64,000 nucleotides of DNA from a bacterium YEK0313. GTDB taxonomy: Bacteria > Pseudomonadota > Alphaproteobacteria > Rhizobiales > Phreatobacteraceae. Position 1 is the stretch's first letter; every line of letters starts with the position of its first letter. Positions 20,071 to 29,153 of the stretch are shown one piece after another. The notes under the pieces were generated by a model. The model did no database searches. It was given only the letters and a program-made list of their open reading frames with translations, and was not told the DNA's origin. Position numbers and translations under genes: made by a program. The DNA lies in contig CCMO02000001.1 of NCBI GenBank assembly GCA_000751295.2, forward strand, positions 3,087,501 through 3,151,500. The letters are read 5' to 3'.

Positions 20071-20808
20071 ATGTTCGACCTGACCGGCAAGACCGCTCTC
20101 GTGACCGGCGCCACCGGCGGCATTGGCGGCGCGGTCGCCAAGGCGCTGCACGCACGCGGCGCAACGCTCGCCGTTTCCGGCACGCGCCGCGAGAAGCTGG
20201 AGGCCTTCGCTGCCGAACTCGGCGGGCGCTGCCATGTGCTGCCGACCAACCTGTCCTCCCTGGAGGAGGTCGAGGCGCTGGTGCCGGCCGCCGAAAAAGC
20301 CATGGGCGGGCTCGACATTCTTGTGAACAACGCCGGCATCACCCGCGACAACCTGTTCATCCGGATGAAGGATGAGGAATGGGACCAGGTCATCGCCGTC
20401 AACCTGACCGCCAGCTTCCGGCTGGCGCGGGCTGCGACCAAGCTGATGATGCGCAAGCGCTGGGGCCGGATCATCTCGATCACTTCGGTGGTCGGCGTGA
20501 CGGGCAATCCCGGTCAGGGCAATTATGCCGCCTCGAAGGCGGGCATGATCGGCATGTCGAAGGCGCTTGCCGCGGAGGTCGCGAGCCGCAACGTGACGGT
20601 CAACTGCGTCGCGCCGGGATTCATCGAAACCGCCATGACGGACGTGCTGAACGACAAGCAGAAGGAGACCATCCTGACGCGCGTTCCGGCGGGCCGGCTC
20701 GGCAAGGCCGAGGAAATCGCGGCCGCCGTTGTCTATCTCGCCTCCGAAGAAGCTGCCTATGTGACTGGCCAGACGCTGCACGTCAACGGCGGCATGGCTA
20801 TGATATAA
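20071..20808 (+). CDS. fabG: 3-oxoacyl-ACP reductase
   Basis: A 245-residue SDR that performs the first reduction of the fatty acid elongation cycle with NADPH. It has the cofactor loop VTGATGGIGGA (residues 11-21), NNAGI at 86-90, the catalytic triad Ser139/Tyr152/Lys156 (QGNYAASK) and the C-terminal VTGQTLHVNGGMAM. Position between fabD (18 bp) and acpP confirms the assignment over the many generic SDRs. Confidence 0.97.
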   Translation: MFDLTGKTALVTGATGGIGGAVAKALHARGATLAVSGTRREKLEAFAAELGGRCHVLPTNLSSLEEVEALVPAAEKAMGGLDILVNNAGITRDNLFIRMKDEEWDQVIAVNLTASFRLARAATKLMMRKRWGRIISITSVVGVTGNPGQGNYAASKAGMIGMSKALAAEVASRNVTVNCVAPGFIETAMTDVLNDKQKETILTRVPAGRLGKAEEIAAAVVYLASEEAAYVTGQTLHVNGGMAMI

Positions 20809-21006
20809 TTACGTATTTTGGCTGTTCGGGGTCGCGCTGGCCAAACCTTCGGGCCTATGTTAGAGAGCCAGACGGTTCGGCAGGGGGCCTTGCCCGACAG
20901 GATCCGGATTCACGGCGGAGCGGCCCGCCACCACCAAACTTGAATGCCGCACACCGCGTCCCATCGTGGGCGGTGCCTTATCGTCGGATGGAACGAGGAT
21001 AAACTG

Positions 21007-21246
21007 ATGAGCGATATCGCTGACCGCGTTAAGAAGATCGTCGTGGAGCAGCTCGGTGTGGACGCCGAGAAAGTGGTGCCGACCGCCAGCTTCATCGACG
21101 ACCTGGGCGCCGACAGCCTCGATACCGTCGAGCTGGTCATGGCGTTCGAGGAGGAGTTCGGCGTGGAGATCCCCGACGACGCGGCCGAGACCATTCTCAC
21201 CGTCGGCGACGCGGTGAAGTTCCTCGAGAAGGCCGCCAGCGCCTGA
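21007..21246 (+). CDS. acpP: acyl carrier protein
   Basis: A 79-residue acidic four-helix protein carrying fatty acyl chains. The phosphopantetheine attachment serine is Ser37 in DLGADSLDTVEL. It starts MSDIADRVKKIVVEQLGV, preceded by CGAGGATAAACTG. It sits 198 bp after fabG and 269 bp before fabF; the gaps suggest its own promoter, as is common for this very highly expressed gene. Confidence 0.98.
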   Translation: MSDIADRVKKIVVEQLGVDAEKVVPTASFIDDLGADSLDTVELVMAFEEEFGVEIPDDAAETILTVGDAVKFLEKAASA

Positions 21247-21286
21247 TCTTGCCGGGCGGCTGACTGCAAGACGACGACCGACGATG

Positions 21287-21321
21287 GGCCGGGGAGCGCG
21301 GAGCGCCTCCGGCCTTTCGTT
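21287..21321 (+). terminator. candidate terminator after acpP
   Basis: An imperfect GC-rich hairpin (GGCC, GGAG and CGC paired with GCG, CTCC and GGCC, with small bulges) is followed by TTTCGTT, 40 bp after the acpP stop. It would let acpP end separately from fabF. The bulges lower certainty. Confidence 0.4.
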
Positions 21322-21515
21322 CAAGAGCGAGCGATGCGGTTTCGGTCAGCGCTTCGATCCGGCAGTCTTGCCGGGCATGCGCTTCGACATTGGAACGATG
21401 CTCGATATCAATGGGTTATGATGATTCCCCGATCCTGGAATTCGTGTCGGCGCAGGGCCGGCCGTGAAGCGAGTTCCAAGGGTTGCGGAGACCGGGACGT
21501 TGAACGGGTGAAACG

Positions 21516-22778
21516 ATGATGCGGCGGGTTGTGGTGACGGGCATGGGTGTCGTCTCTCCGCTTGGATGCGGGGCCGAGACGACCTGGCAGAGGCTCGTCC
21601 GGGGTGACAATGCCGCGCGCCGGATCGAGCATTTCGACGTGTCCGACATCGCCGCCAAGATCGCCTGCATGATCCCGCGCGGCGACGGCAGCGATGCAAC
21701 CTTCAATCCCGACGCCTGGATGGAGCCGAAGGAACAGCGCAAGGTCGACGACTTCATCATCTTCGCGATGGCCGCCGCCACCCAGGCACTGGACGATGCC
21801 GGCTGGCACCCGAAGACGCACGAGGAGCAGATCTCGACGGGCGTGCTGATCGGCTCCGGCATCGGCGGCATCGACGGCATCGCCGAAGCGTCCCTCATCC
21901 TCAAGGAAAAGGGCCCGCGGCGGATCTCGCCCTTCTTCATTCCGGGCCGGCTGATCAACCTCGCCGGCGGCTACGTCTCGATCCAGCACGGCCTCAAGGG
22001 GCCGAATCATGCCGTGGTCACGGCCTGCTCGACCGGCGCCCATGCCATTGGCGACGCCGCGCGTCTCGTCGCCTTCGGCGACGCCGAGGTGATGGTCGCC
22101 GGCGGCACCGAATCGCCGGTCAGCCGCCTGTCGCTCGCCGGGTTTGCCGCCTGCCGCGCGCTGTGCACGGCCTTCAACGACGAGCCGACCAGGGCCTCGC
22201 GTCCCTATGACCGCGATCGCGACGGCTTCGTCATGGGCGAGGGCGCCGGCGTCGTCGTGCTCGAATCCTATGAGCACGCCAAGGCGAGGGGCGCCAAGAT
22301 CTATGCCGAGGTGATCGGCTACGGACTGTCCGGCGATGCCCACCACATCACCGCCCCGGCCGAGGACGGCGACGGCGCCTATCGCTGCATGCAGGCCGCG
22401 ATCAAGCGCGCCGGCATCGCGGCCAGCGACATCGACTACATCAATGCCCACGGCACCTCGACCATGGCCGACGGCATTGAGCTTGCCGCCGTGGAGCGCG
22501 TCGTCGGCAATGCCGCCTCCAAGGTCTCGATGTCCTCCACCAAGTCCTCGATCGGCCACCTGCTCGGCGCGGCTGGCGCGGTGGAGGCGATCTTCTCGAT
22601 CCTCGCCATCCGCGACCAGGTCGCGCCGCCGACGCTCAATCTCGACAATCCCTCGGTCGAGACGGTGATGGACCTCGTACCGCACCAGGCACGCAAGCGG
22701 CCGATCGAGACGGTGCTGTCCAATTCGTTCGGCTTCGGCGGCACCAATGCCTCGCTGATCTTCCGCGCGGCCGCCTGA
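21516..22778 (+). CDS. fabF: 3-oxoacyl-ACP synthase II
   Basis: A 420-residue condensing enzyme extending acyl-ACP with malonyl-ACP. It starts MMRRVVVTGMGVVSPLG. The active-site Cys is in VVTACSTGAHAIG (near residue 170), and the two catalytic histidines are in NAHGTSTM (near 310) and SIGHLLGAAGAVE (near 347). The C-terminus SNSFGFGGTNASLIF is intact. A tandem ATGATG gives two possible starts. It follows acpP, the classical order. Confidence 0.97.
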   Translation: MMRRVVVTGMGVVSPLGCGAETTWQRLVRGDNAARRIEHFDVSDIAAKIACMIPRGDGSDATFNPDAWMEPKEQRKVDDFIIFAMAAATQALDDAGWHPKTHEEQISTGVLIGSGIGGIDGIAEASLILKEKGPRRISPFFIPGRLINLAGGYVSIQHGLKGPNHAVVTACSTGAHAIGDAARLVAFGDAEVMVAGGTESPVSRLSLAGFAACRALCTAFNDEPTRASRPYDRDRDGFVMGEGAGVVVLESYEHAKARGAKIYAEVIGYGLSGDAHHITAPAEDGDGAYRCMQAAIKRAGIAASDIDYINAHGTSTMADGIELAAVERVVGNAASKVSMSSTKSSIGHLLGAAGAVEAIFSILAIRDQVAPPTLNLDNPSVETVMDLVPHQARKRPIETVLSNSFGFGGTNASLIFRAAA

Positions 22779-22807
22779 CCAAATTGTCGCGCTGGAGCCG
22801 CGCGCGG

Positions 22808-22823
22808 TTTGCCGGCCGGCAAA
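22808..22823. repeat. 16-bp perfect palindrome after fabF
   Basis: TTTGCCGGCCGGCAAA lies 30 bp after the fabF stop. It could form a short hairpin or serve as a protein site; there is no T-run, so terminator function is uncertain. Confidence 0.4.
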
Positions 22824-22972
22824 ATCGGGTAGACTTGGCCGGGTCCGATGGCGGCCGAATCCCGTACGGTGCGTCGCTGGCGGCGGCCGCCGGGCAGGTC
22901 ACCTGCCTTTCGCCACATTCGCTTCGCATCAGTTGCGCCAAGATGTGACAGCGTCGAGTCAGAGCTAGCGTG

Positions 22973-24172
22973 ATGAACGATTCCCCCGGGCTCGGTCCGG
23001 TCCAGAACGGTTCCCGTCCAGCGATCAAGTCGCCGCGAGCGGCGCTTGAGCCGGAGGCTCCGCCGCCGGCGCCGCCGGCCTCGCGCCATGTGCGCAACCA
23101 GTGGGTCGTTCTCGGCAACCTGATCCTGACGATCGCCCTCGTCGCCCTGGTCGGCGGGCTCGTTGGTTTCTCCTATGCGCGCCATGCCTTCGTATCACCC
23201 GGGCCGCTCGAGCAGGACCGTGCCGTCTTCATTCCGCGCGGCTCCACCTCCGACCAGATCGGCGACACGCTGGAGCGCAACGGCGTCATTTCGTCCTCGC
23301 TGCTGTTCGTCGGTGCGGTGCAGCTCTATGGCGCGCGCGGCGACCTGAAATGGGGCGAATATCTCTTTCCCAAGCGCGTCTCGATGGCCGAGGCCATGGC
23401 CATCATCATCGAGGGCAAGGCGATCGAATACCGGATCACCATTCCCGAAGGGCTGACCTCGGAACAGATCGTCGGTCGGCTGCGCGACAATGACATTCTG
23501 GTCGGGGATATCGCGCGCATCCCGCGCGAGGGTTCGCTGATGCCCGACACCTACAAGTTCACGCGCGGCACCAGCCGCCAGCAGATCATCGACCAGATGG
23601 CGGCACTGCAGGCGCGGGCGGTGCAGACCATATGGGCGCGGCGCCAGCAGGACCTGCCGATCCGTTCGATCGAGGAGATGGTCATCCTAGCCTCGATCGT
23701 CGAGAAGGAGACCGGCCGTGCCGACGAGCGGCCGCGGGTCGCCGGCGTTTTCGTGAATCGCCTCAACCGGCGCATGCGCCTGCAGTCCGACCCGACCATC
23801 GTCTACGGCCTCGTCGGCGGCCGCGGCACGCTCGGGCGCGGCATCCAGCAGGCTGAGATCCAGCGGCTGACGCCGTACAATACCTACCAGATCGATGGCC
23901 TGCCGCCGACGCCCATCGCCAATCCCGGCCGGGCGGCCATGGAGGCGGTGGTCAACCCCGTGCGCAGCCGCGACATCTATTTCGTCGCCGACGGTACCGG
24001 CGGCCATGTCTTTGCCGAGACGCTGGAACAGCACAATCGCAACGTCGCCAACTGGCGGCGGATCGAACGCGAGCGCGGCCAGCCCGACCAGGTCCGGGAC
24101 CGGCCGATCGCCGACCCGGCGGCGGCGACCGCCACGCCGGGAGCGGCCAGCCCGGCCACCACGCCCCGCTGA
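22973..24172 (+). CDS. mltG: endolytic murein transglycosylase
   Basis: A 399-residue YceG-family protein that cleaves nascent glycan strands and acts as a chain terminator. It has a proline-rich cytoplasmic N-terminus, one membrane helix (NLILTIALVALVGGLVGFSYA, about residues 42-62), then a periplasmic LysM-like and catalytic domain. Family motifs include LMPDTYKF, ILASIVEKETG with the catalytic Glu, and SDPTIVYGL. A Pro/Ala/Thr tail ends the protein. It follows fabF, as in many proteobacteria. ATG 22973 is preferred over the overlapping GTG at 22970. Confidence 0.95.
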   Translation: MNDSPGLGPVQNGSRPAIKSPRAALEPEAPPPAPPASRHVRNQWVVLGNLILTIALVALVGGLVGFSYARHAFVSPGPLEQDRAVFIPRGSTSDQIGDTLERNGVISSSLLFVGAVQLYGARGDLKWGEYLFPKRVSMAEAMAIIIEGKAIEYRITIPEGLTSEQIVGRLRDNDILVGDIARIPREGSLMPDTYKFTRGTSRQQIIDQMAALQARAVQTIWARRQQDLPIRSIEEMVILASIVEKETGRADERPRVAGVFVNRLNRRMRLQSDPTIVYGLVGGRGTLGRGIQQAEIQRLTPYNTYQIDGLPPTPIANPGRAAMEAVVNPVRSRDIYFVADGTGGHVFAETLEQHNRNVANWRRIERERGQPDQVRDRPIADPAAATATPGAASPATTPR

Positions 24173-24188
24173 CCGGCAATATTGCCGG
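24173..24188. repeat. 16-bp perfect palindrome directly after mltG
   Basis: CCGGCAATATTGCCGG begins at the base after the mltG stop codon. As RNA it could form a 6-bp stem with a 4-nt ATAT loop; no T-run follows. Possibly a weak terminator or mRNA-stabilising hairpin. Confidence 0.4.
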
Positions 24189-24312
24189 GCCGATCCCCAG
24201 TTTGACGCCCGTCGCCGCTTGACCTGCGGCGGGCCAAGGCCTTAGCCCCTGATGGACGTGCGCTGCCCCGGATGATCCGTCCGGGCGCGCCAGGCGTTTT
24301 CGAGGGGATCTC

Positions 24313-25200
24313 ATGGCTCTATCGAGCATGACGGGATTTGCCCGGGCCGACGGTGTCGTCGGCTCGGCAGCGTGGGCTTGGGAGATCAAGTCGGTCAATT
24401 CCAAGGGCCTCGACGTCAAGCTGCGGCTGCCGCCGGGCCTCGATGCGGCCGAGCCGGCGATACGCCAGAAGATTGCCGGCCATGTCACGCGCGGCAGCCT
24501 GTTCGCCAACCTCTCGGTGAAGCGCGAAGCGGCGGCCAGCGAGGTCAAGGTCAACGAGACCGTGCTCGCCCAGGTGCTGGAGGCCGTGCGGCTGATCACG
24601 GAGCGGCTCGACGTGCGCGCTCCGGCGGTCGACGGCATTCTCGGCATTCGCGGCGTTGTCGACGTGGTCGAACCCGAGGAGACGGAGGAGGAGCGCATGG
24701 CGCTCCAGACGGCCGTTCTGGCCGGTCTCGACAAGGCATTGGCCGATCTCGTCGCCATGCGCCGGGCCGAGGGCGCGGCGCTTGGCGCCGTTCTCAACGA
24801 GCGGCTTGCCGAAATCGCCGCGCTGAAGCAGCAGGCCGAGTCCAATCCGGCCCGCCGTCCGGAAGCGATCAAGGCGCGGCTGGCCGAGCAGATCGCGGCC
24901 GTCATGGACACCGGCAAGGCCTTCGACCCCGACCGGCTCCATCAGGAAGCCCTGCTGCTCGCCAGCAAGGTCGACATTCGCGAGGAGTTGGACCGGCTGG
25001 ACGCCCATGTCGCTGCCGCGGCGAAGCTGATGGCGGCGGGCGGTCCGGTCGGGCGCAAGCTCGACTTCCTTGCGCAGGAATTCAACCGCGAAACCAATAC
25101 GCTCTGCTCGAAGGCGAACGACGTCTCGCTGACCGCCATCGGCCTTGAGCTGAAGGCGGTGGTCGAGCAGTTCCGCGAGCAGGTGCAGAATCTGGAGTGA
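24313..25200 (+). CDS. YicC/YloC family endoribonuclease
   Basis: A 295-residue protein. It opens SSMTGFARADG, the hallmark N-terminus of YicC proteins (MTGFA), and closes with the DUF1732 domain (GRKLDFLAQEFNRETNTLCSKAND, residues about 253-276). E. coli YicC has been described as a ribonuclease acting on the sRNA RyhB; the role here is by homology. It precedes gmk by five bases after its stop codon, so the two are cotranscribed. Confidence 0.92.
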   Translation: MALSSMTGFARADGVVGSAAWAWEIKSVNSKGLDVKLRLPPGLDAAEPAIRQKIAGHVTRGSLFANLSVKREAAASEVKVNETVLAQVLEAVRLITERLDVRAPAVDGILGIRGVVDVVEPEETEEERMALQTAVLAGLDKALADLVAMRRAEGAALGAVLNERLAEIAALKQQAESNPARRPEAIKARLAEQIAAVMDTGKAFDPDRLHQEALLLASKVDIREELDRLDAHVAAAAKLMAAGGPVGRKLDFLAQEFNRETNTLCSKANDVSLTAIGLELKAVVEQFREQVQNLE

Positions 25201-25205
25201 CGGCC

Positions 25206-25913
25206 ATGACGGAAGCGGGCCACCCGACGGCCGATACCCTGACCGCCCGCCGCGGCCTGATGCTGGTCCTGACCTCGCCGTCGGGCGCTGGCAAGTCGAC
25301 GCTGACGCGCGAGCTTCTGAAGACCGAAACCGATATTGCGCTTTCGGTCTCGGTGACGACGCGCCCGCGCCGGCCGGACGAGATCGACCACGTCCACTAT
25401 CATTTCATCGACAAGAACCGGTTCGCGCAGATGCGCGAGGCCGGCGAACTCCTGGAATGGGCCGAGGTACACGGCAATTTCTACGGCACGCCGCGCAAGG
25501 CCGTGGAGGATGCGCTGTCGGCCGGCAAGGACGTGCTGTTCGACATCGATGTCGCCGGCGTCAGGCAACTGTCCGAACTGGTCCGCGAGGACATGGCGAC
25601 CATTTTCCTGCTGCCCCCCTCGGTCGCCGAGCAGATTTCGCGGCTGAAGCGGCGGGCAAGCGACGAGGACAAGGTGATTTTGCGCCGCCTGACCACGGCC
25701 CGGGAGGAGATCGCCCATTGGCGCGATTTCGACTACATCCTGGTCAATGACGACCTCGAACAGGCCTTTTCCGGCCTGCGTGCCATTCTCGCCGCCGAGC
25801 GGCTGAAGCAGAGCCGCCGGCCCAAGATCGAGGCGCTGGTGGCGGCGCTCGACAGGGATCTCGAGACTGTCCTGACGGCCGGCGAACTCGGCGTGTTGAG
25901 CCGCAAGGGCTGA
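25206..25913 (+). CDS. gmk: guanylate kinase
   Basis: A 235-residue enzyme phosphorylating GMP to GDP. The P-loop is SPSGAGKSTL (about residues 25-34). GMP-binding residues lie in SVSVTTRPRRPDE and HYHFID, and the lid region contains RLKRRASDE. ATG 25206 is preceded by GGAG 8 bases upstream, better than an overlapping GTG at 25197. It is last in the yicC-gmk pair and converges on rsmA. Confidence 0.97.
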   Translation: MTEAGHPTADTLTARRGLMLVLTSPSGAGKSTLTRELLKTETDIALSVSVTTRPRRPDEIDHVHYHFIDKNRFAQMREAGELLEWAEVHGNFYGTPRKAVEDALSAGKDVLFDIDVAGVRQLSELVREDMATIFLLPPSVAEQISRLKRRASDEDKVILRRLTTAREEIAHWRDFDYILVNDDLEQAFSGLRAILAAERLKQSRRPKIEALVAALDRDLETVLTAGELGVLSRKG

Positions 25914-25999
25914 TCCGCGATGGCGCCCCATCGTCAGGCCCGGGTGAGCGGGCGTCTTGGCGCCTCGCCGGGGAAAACCGCGGCGCCGCGTGCCGAGCA

Positions 26000-26839
26000 C
26001 TACGCCGCGACGAGGCGGGCAAGGGTGCAGAAATCGGCGATCGACAGCGTTTCGGCCCGCGCGGTCGGGTCCAGCCCCGCTGCGGCAATGAGCTCCGCGG
26101 GATCACGACCCAGGCCTTTCAGGCTTTGCCGGATCATCTTGCGGCGCTGGCCGAAGGCGGCGGCGGTGACCCGCTCGAGGGCCTTGAGGTTCGCCGGCAA
26201 TGGTTCCGTCCGCGGCACGAGATGGACGACCGACGAGGTCACCTTGGGGGGCGGGACGAAGGCGCCCGCGCCGACGTCGAAGGCGATCTTGGCTTCGGTG
26301 CGCCAGCCCGCGAGCACGCCGAGCCGGCCATAGGCGTTGCTGCCGGGGGCCGCGACGATCCGCTGGGCGACTTCCTTCTGGAACATCAGCGTCAGCGATT
26401 GGAACCAGGGCGGCCAGGGCTCGACCGACAGCCAGCCCGTCAGCAGCGGTGTGGCGACGTTGTAGGGCAGGTTGGCGACGATCCGCGCCGGACCGTCATC
26501 GAGATACGGCCGGATGGCGGTGGCCAGGGCATCGCCCTCGATCACGGTCAGGCGGCCGGGATAGCGCGCGGAGATCTCGGCGAGCGCCGGCAGGCAGCGC
26601 TGGTCCCGCTCGATGGCGACCACGCGCGCCGCGCCGCCGGCGAGCAGGGCACGGGTCAGGCCGCCCGGGCCGGGCCCGACCTCGACCACGGTCACGCCGT
26701 CGAGCGGCCCCGAGGCGCGGGCGATGCGGCTCGTCAGGTTGAGATCGAAAAGGAAGTTCTGCCCCAGAGCCTTCTTGGGCGCGAGCCCGTGGCGGGCAAT
26801 GACCTCGCGTAGCGGCGGCAGGTCGTCGATGGCGCTCAT
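26000..26839 (-). CDS. rsmA: 16S rRNA dimethyladenosine methyltransferase
   Basis: A 279-residue KsgA-type enzyme that dimethylates A1518/A1519 of 16S rRNA. It has KKALGQNFLFD (residues 23-33), the SAM motif VVEVGPGPGGLTRALL and the catalytic NLPYN motif (NLPYNVATPLL). The C-terminal domain is complete. Its start overlaps the pdxA stop by four bases, the familiar surA-pdxA-rsmA arrangement. Confidence 0.97.
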   Translation of the reverse strand: MSAIDDLPPLREVIARHGLAPKKALGQNFLFDLNLTSRIARASGPLDGVTVVEVGPGPGGLTRALLAGGAARVVAIERDQRCLPALAEISARYPGRLTVIEGDALATAIRPYLDDGPARIVANLPYNVATPLLTGWLSVEPWPPWFQSLTLMFQKEVAQRIVAAPGSNAYGRLGVLAGWRTEAKIAFDVGAGAFVPPPKVTSSVVHLVPRTEPLPANLKALERVTAAAFGQRRKMIRQSLKGLGRDPAELIAAAGLDPTARAETLSIADFCTLARLVAA

Positions 26840-27870
26840 GAGGAGACCGCGGCCACAACCGGCCCGGCGGCAGCCTTCGGAGTGGTCAGGCGGCCGGCGA
26901 GGGCAATGGCATGGATGAGGCTCGACGGCCGGGCCTGGCCGGTGCCGGCGAGCGAAAAGGCGGTGCCGTGGTCGGGCGAGGTGCGCAGGAACGGCAGGCC
27001 GAGCGTGACGTTCACGCCTTCGTCGAAGGCGAGCGTCTTCACCGGCACGAGCACCTGGTCGTGATACATGCCGAGCGCGACGTCATAGGTCTTGCGCGCC
27101 TCGGGATGGAACAGCGTGTCGGCCGGGTGGGGACCGCTGGCATGGATGCCGATGCGGTTCAGCTCGGCCACCGCCGGCGCCACGATATCGGCGTCCTCGG
27201 GGCCGATCAGGCCATTTTCGCCGGCATGGGGATTGAGCCCGCAAACCGCGAGCCGCGGCGCCTCGATGCCGAATTTCAGCCGCAGGTCATGGGCAACCAC
27301 CGCGCCGGTCTCGACGATCAGATTGCGCGTCAGCCGGCCGGCAACCTCGGCGAGCGGCATGTGGATCGTCACCGGCACGACCGCCAGCGCCTCGCTCCAG
27401 ATCATCATGACCGGGCGCACCGGGCCGACGCGGAACGGGCGCGACAGCTCGCCCAGGAATTCGGTGTGGCCGGGATGGCTGAAGCCGGCCGCCGCCAGCA
27501 CCGACTTGGCGATCGGATTGGTGACGATGGCGCGCGCGCGCTGCGAGCGGATATGGTCGACGCCAGTCCGGATCGCCTCGATGACCAGGCCGGCCGTGTC
27601 GGCGCGGGGCACGCCCGGCCGGTCATCGGCGCGGCCTTCCACCGCGACGACCGGCAGGCCATGGGCAAAGGTGTCGATCGCTTCTTCCGGCAGCACCTCC
27701 GCGATGGGCACGCCGAGGCCGAGCCGCGCGGCGCGCGCCTCCATCAGGCCGGGATCGCCGAGGACGTAGAACGGCGGCAGGGCATGATCGGCGCGATCGC
27801 GCCAGGCCATCAGGGCAATATCGGGGCCGATCCCGGCCGGTTCCCCCATCGTGACGGCAAGAGGCAGCAT
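26836..27870 (-). CDS. pdxA: 4-hydroxythreonine-4-phosphate dehydrogenase
   Basis: A 344-residue NAD-dependent enzyme of DXP-dependent vitamin B6 synthesis. The N-terminus is LPLAVTMGEPAGIGPDIAL, typical of PdxA. Zinc-ligand histidines lie in the conserved GHTEFL (FSHPGHTEFLGEL), in PHAGENG and in the MYHDQ motif (ALGMYHDQVLVPVK). It lies 237 bp downstream of the SurA-like gene and overlaps rsmA. Confidence 0.96.
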   Translation of the reverse strand: MLPLAVTMGEPAGIGPDIALMAWRDRADHALPPFYVLGDPGLMEARAARLGLGVPIAEVLPEEAIDTFAHGLPVVAVEGRADDRPGVPRADTAGLVIEAIRTGVDHIRSQRARAIVTNPIAKSVLAAAGFSHPGHTEFLGELSRPFRVGPVRPVMMIWSEALAVVPVTIHMPLAEVAGRLTRNLIVETGAVVAHDLRLKFGIEAPRLAVCGLNPHAGENGLIGPEDADIVAPAVAELNRIGIHASGPHPADTLFHPEARKTYDVALGMYHDQVLVPVKTLAFDEGVNVTLGLPFLRTSPDHGTAFSLAGTGQARPSSLIHAIALAGRLTTPKAAAGPVVAAVSS

Positions 27871-28107
27871 GACGAACCCGGAAACTCACGTCTCGTCCGG
27901 CAGCGGCGACGGGCGGTTCACTGCCGGGAAGAACAGGAAGGCGGCGCAGGGACCCCGGCGGCAAGCCGATGGCCATACGGGACGCATCCGATCTCTATAG
28001 CCGCCTCGACGTGAACGTCGAACTAAAAACGACGCGCGGAATCAAGCTCTTGCCAGGAGCGCTTGACGCGAGAGGCGTTTCGGTCGCGCCGCCCGGCGGG
28101 CGGAGGA

Positions 28108-29070
28108 TCAGCGGCCAGTCCGGTCGGGACCTGCACCGTTGTGATAGGTGATGACGGCGGTCCGCCGGAGGCGCGCGAGATAGTCGCGGGCGATGCGCTG
28201 CATCTCGGTGGTGGTCATCTCCTCGCGCACCTGGTTGCGCGCGGCGGTGTCGTCGGCCCGCACTTCGCTCTTCGAGCAAATGGCGATCAGCTCGATGCCC
28301 TGCTGCGAGCGGCTCGGCGGCGTCAACTTGCCGGCCGGCGTCTGGTCGAGCACGCGGCGGAATTCGGGGCTGAGGTCGGTGCTGAGACGGCGGACCTGGT
28401 CGCGCACCGCGGCATCCGGAATGCGGTTCACCTGCTCGAGATCGGTGGCGCAGCTGTTGAACCGGCCGCGCAGGGCATTGGCCTCGGCGAGGCGGCGCTG
28501 GACCACGGCCGGCGCGGCGGTCGCCGGCACCAGGAGAATGATCGAGCGGAAATTGTACTCCATCGGCTTGTCGGCACTGGCGCGCCGGCGCGCGAGGCCA
28601 TCGGCAAGCTGGGTATCGGTAACGAAGATGGTGCGGCCATAGCGCGCCGCGACGATGTTCGACCATGACAGGTCCGCGCGCAGCTTGCCCTTGTAGACGC
28701 GCGGCTCGATGCCCTGGGAGCGCAGAACCTGGTCGAAGCCGCGTGGATCGATGCCCGAGCGCTGGGCGACCTGGGCATAGGCCGCGTTGACCTGCGCCTC
28801 GGTCGCCTCCACGCGGAAACGGCGCGCCTCGGCGAATTTGATGCGGTCGTTGATCAAGTCCTCGAGCGCCTGCTGCGCCGTGACCGAACGATGCTCGCGC
28901 AATTGCAGCAGGCGCTGGCGCTGCGGAATGTCGAAGCTGGTGATCGGCACGCCGCTCACCGTCACCAGCACCCGGCCTTCCTGAGCGGCGGCGGGCGAGG
29001 GGGCAAGGGCGAAACCGGCGCTGAGACCGGTGGCGAGCGCGAGGCTGAGCAGAGGACGCATCGGGCCCAT
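28108..29070 (-). CDS. surA: SurA-like periplasmic chaperone / peptidyl-prolyl isomerase
   Basis: A 320-residue exported protein from ATG 29070, which has AAGGAAG upstream. The signal peptide LLSLALATGLSAGFALAPSPAAA is followed by the SurA N-terminal segment (VSGVPITSFDIPQRQRLLQ; LEDLINDRIKFAEARRF). Only one divergent parvulin region (about residues 165-275) is present, against two in E. coli SurA (428 residues), so isomerase activity is uncertain. SurA escorts outer-membrane proteins, notably LptD, encoded immediately upstream (83-bp gap). Confidence 0.85.
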   Translation of the reverse strand: MGPMRPLLSLALATGLSAGFALAPSPAAAQEGRVLVTVSGVPITSFDIPQRQRLLQLREHRSVTAQQALEDLINDRIKFAEARRFRVEATEAQVNAAYAQVAQRSGIDPRGFDQVLRSQGIEPRVYKGKLRADLSWSNIVAARYGRTIFVTDTQLADGLARRRASADKPMEYNFRSIILLVPATAAPAVVQRRLAEANALRGRFNSCATDLEQVNRIPDAAVRDQVRRLSTDLSPEFRRVLDQTPAGKLTPPSRSQQGIELIAICSKSEVRADDTAARNQVREEMTTTEMQRIARDYLARLRRTAVITYHNGAGPDRTGR

Positions 29071-29153
29071 GACTGGTCTTCCTTCAAGAAGCGATGAGGG
29101 AGGTGCGAACGCCCTCCCTCGCGCAAGACGGTGGCGCAATCAGGGCGAGCCGA

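Noticed and set aside
17701..20781. 1026-residue minus-strand frame joining the GTPase to a long N-terminal extension
   Set aside because: The extension is antisense to fabD and fabG. The GTPase proper starts at GTG 18930 with a ribosome-binding site and the conserved P-loop region.
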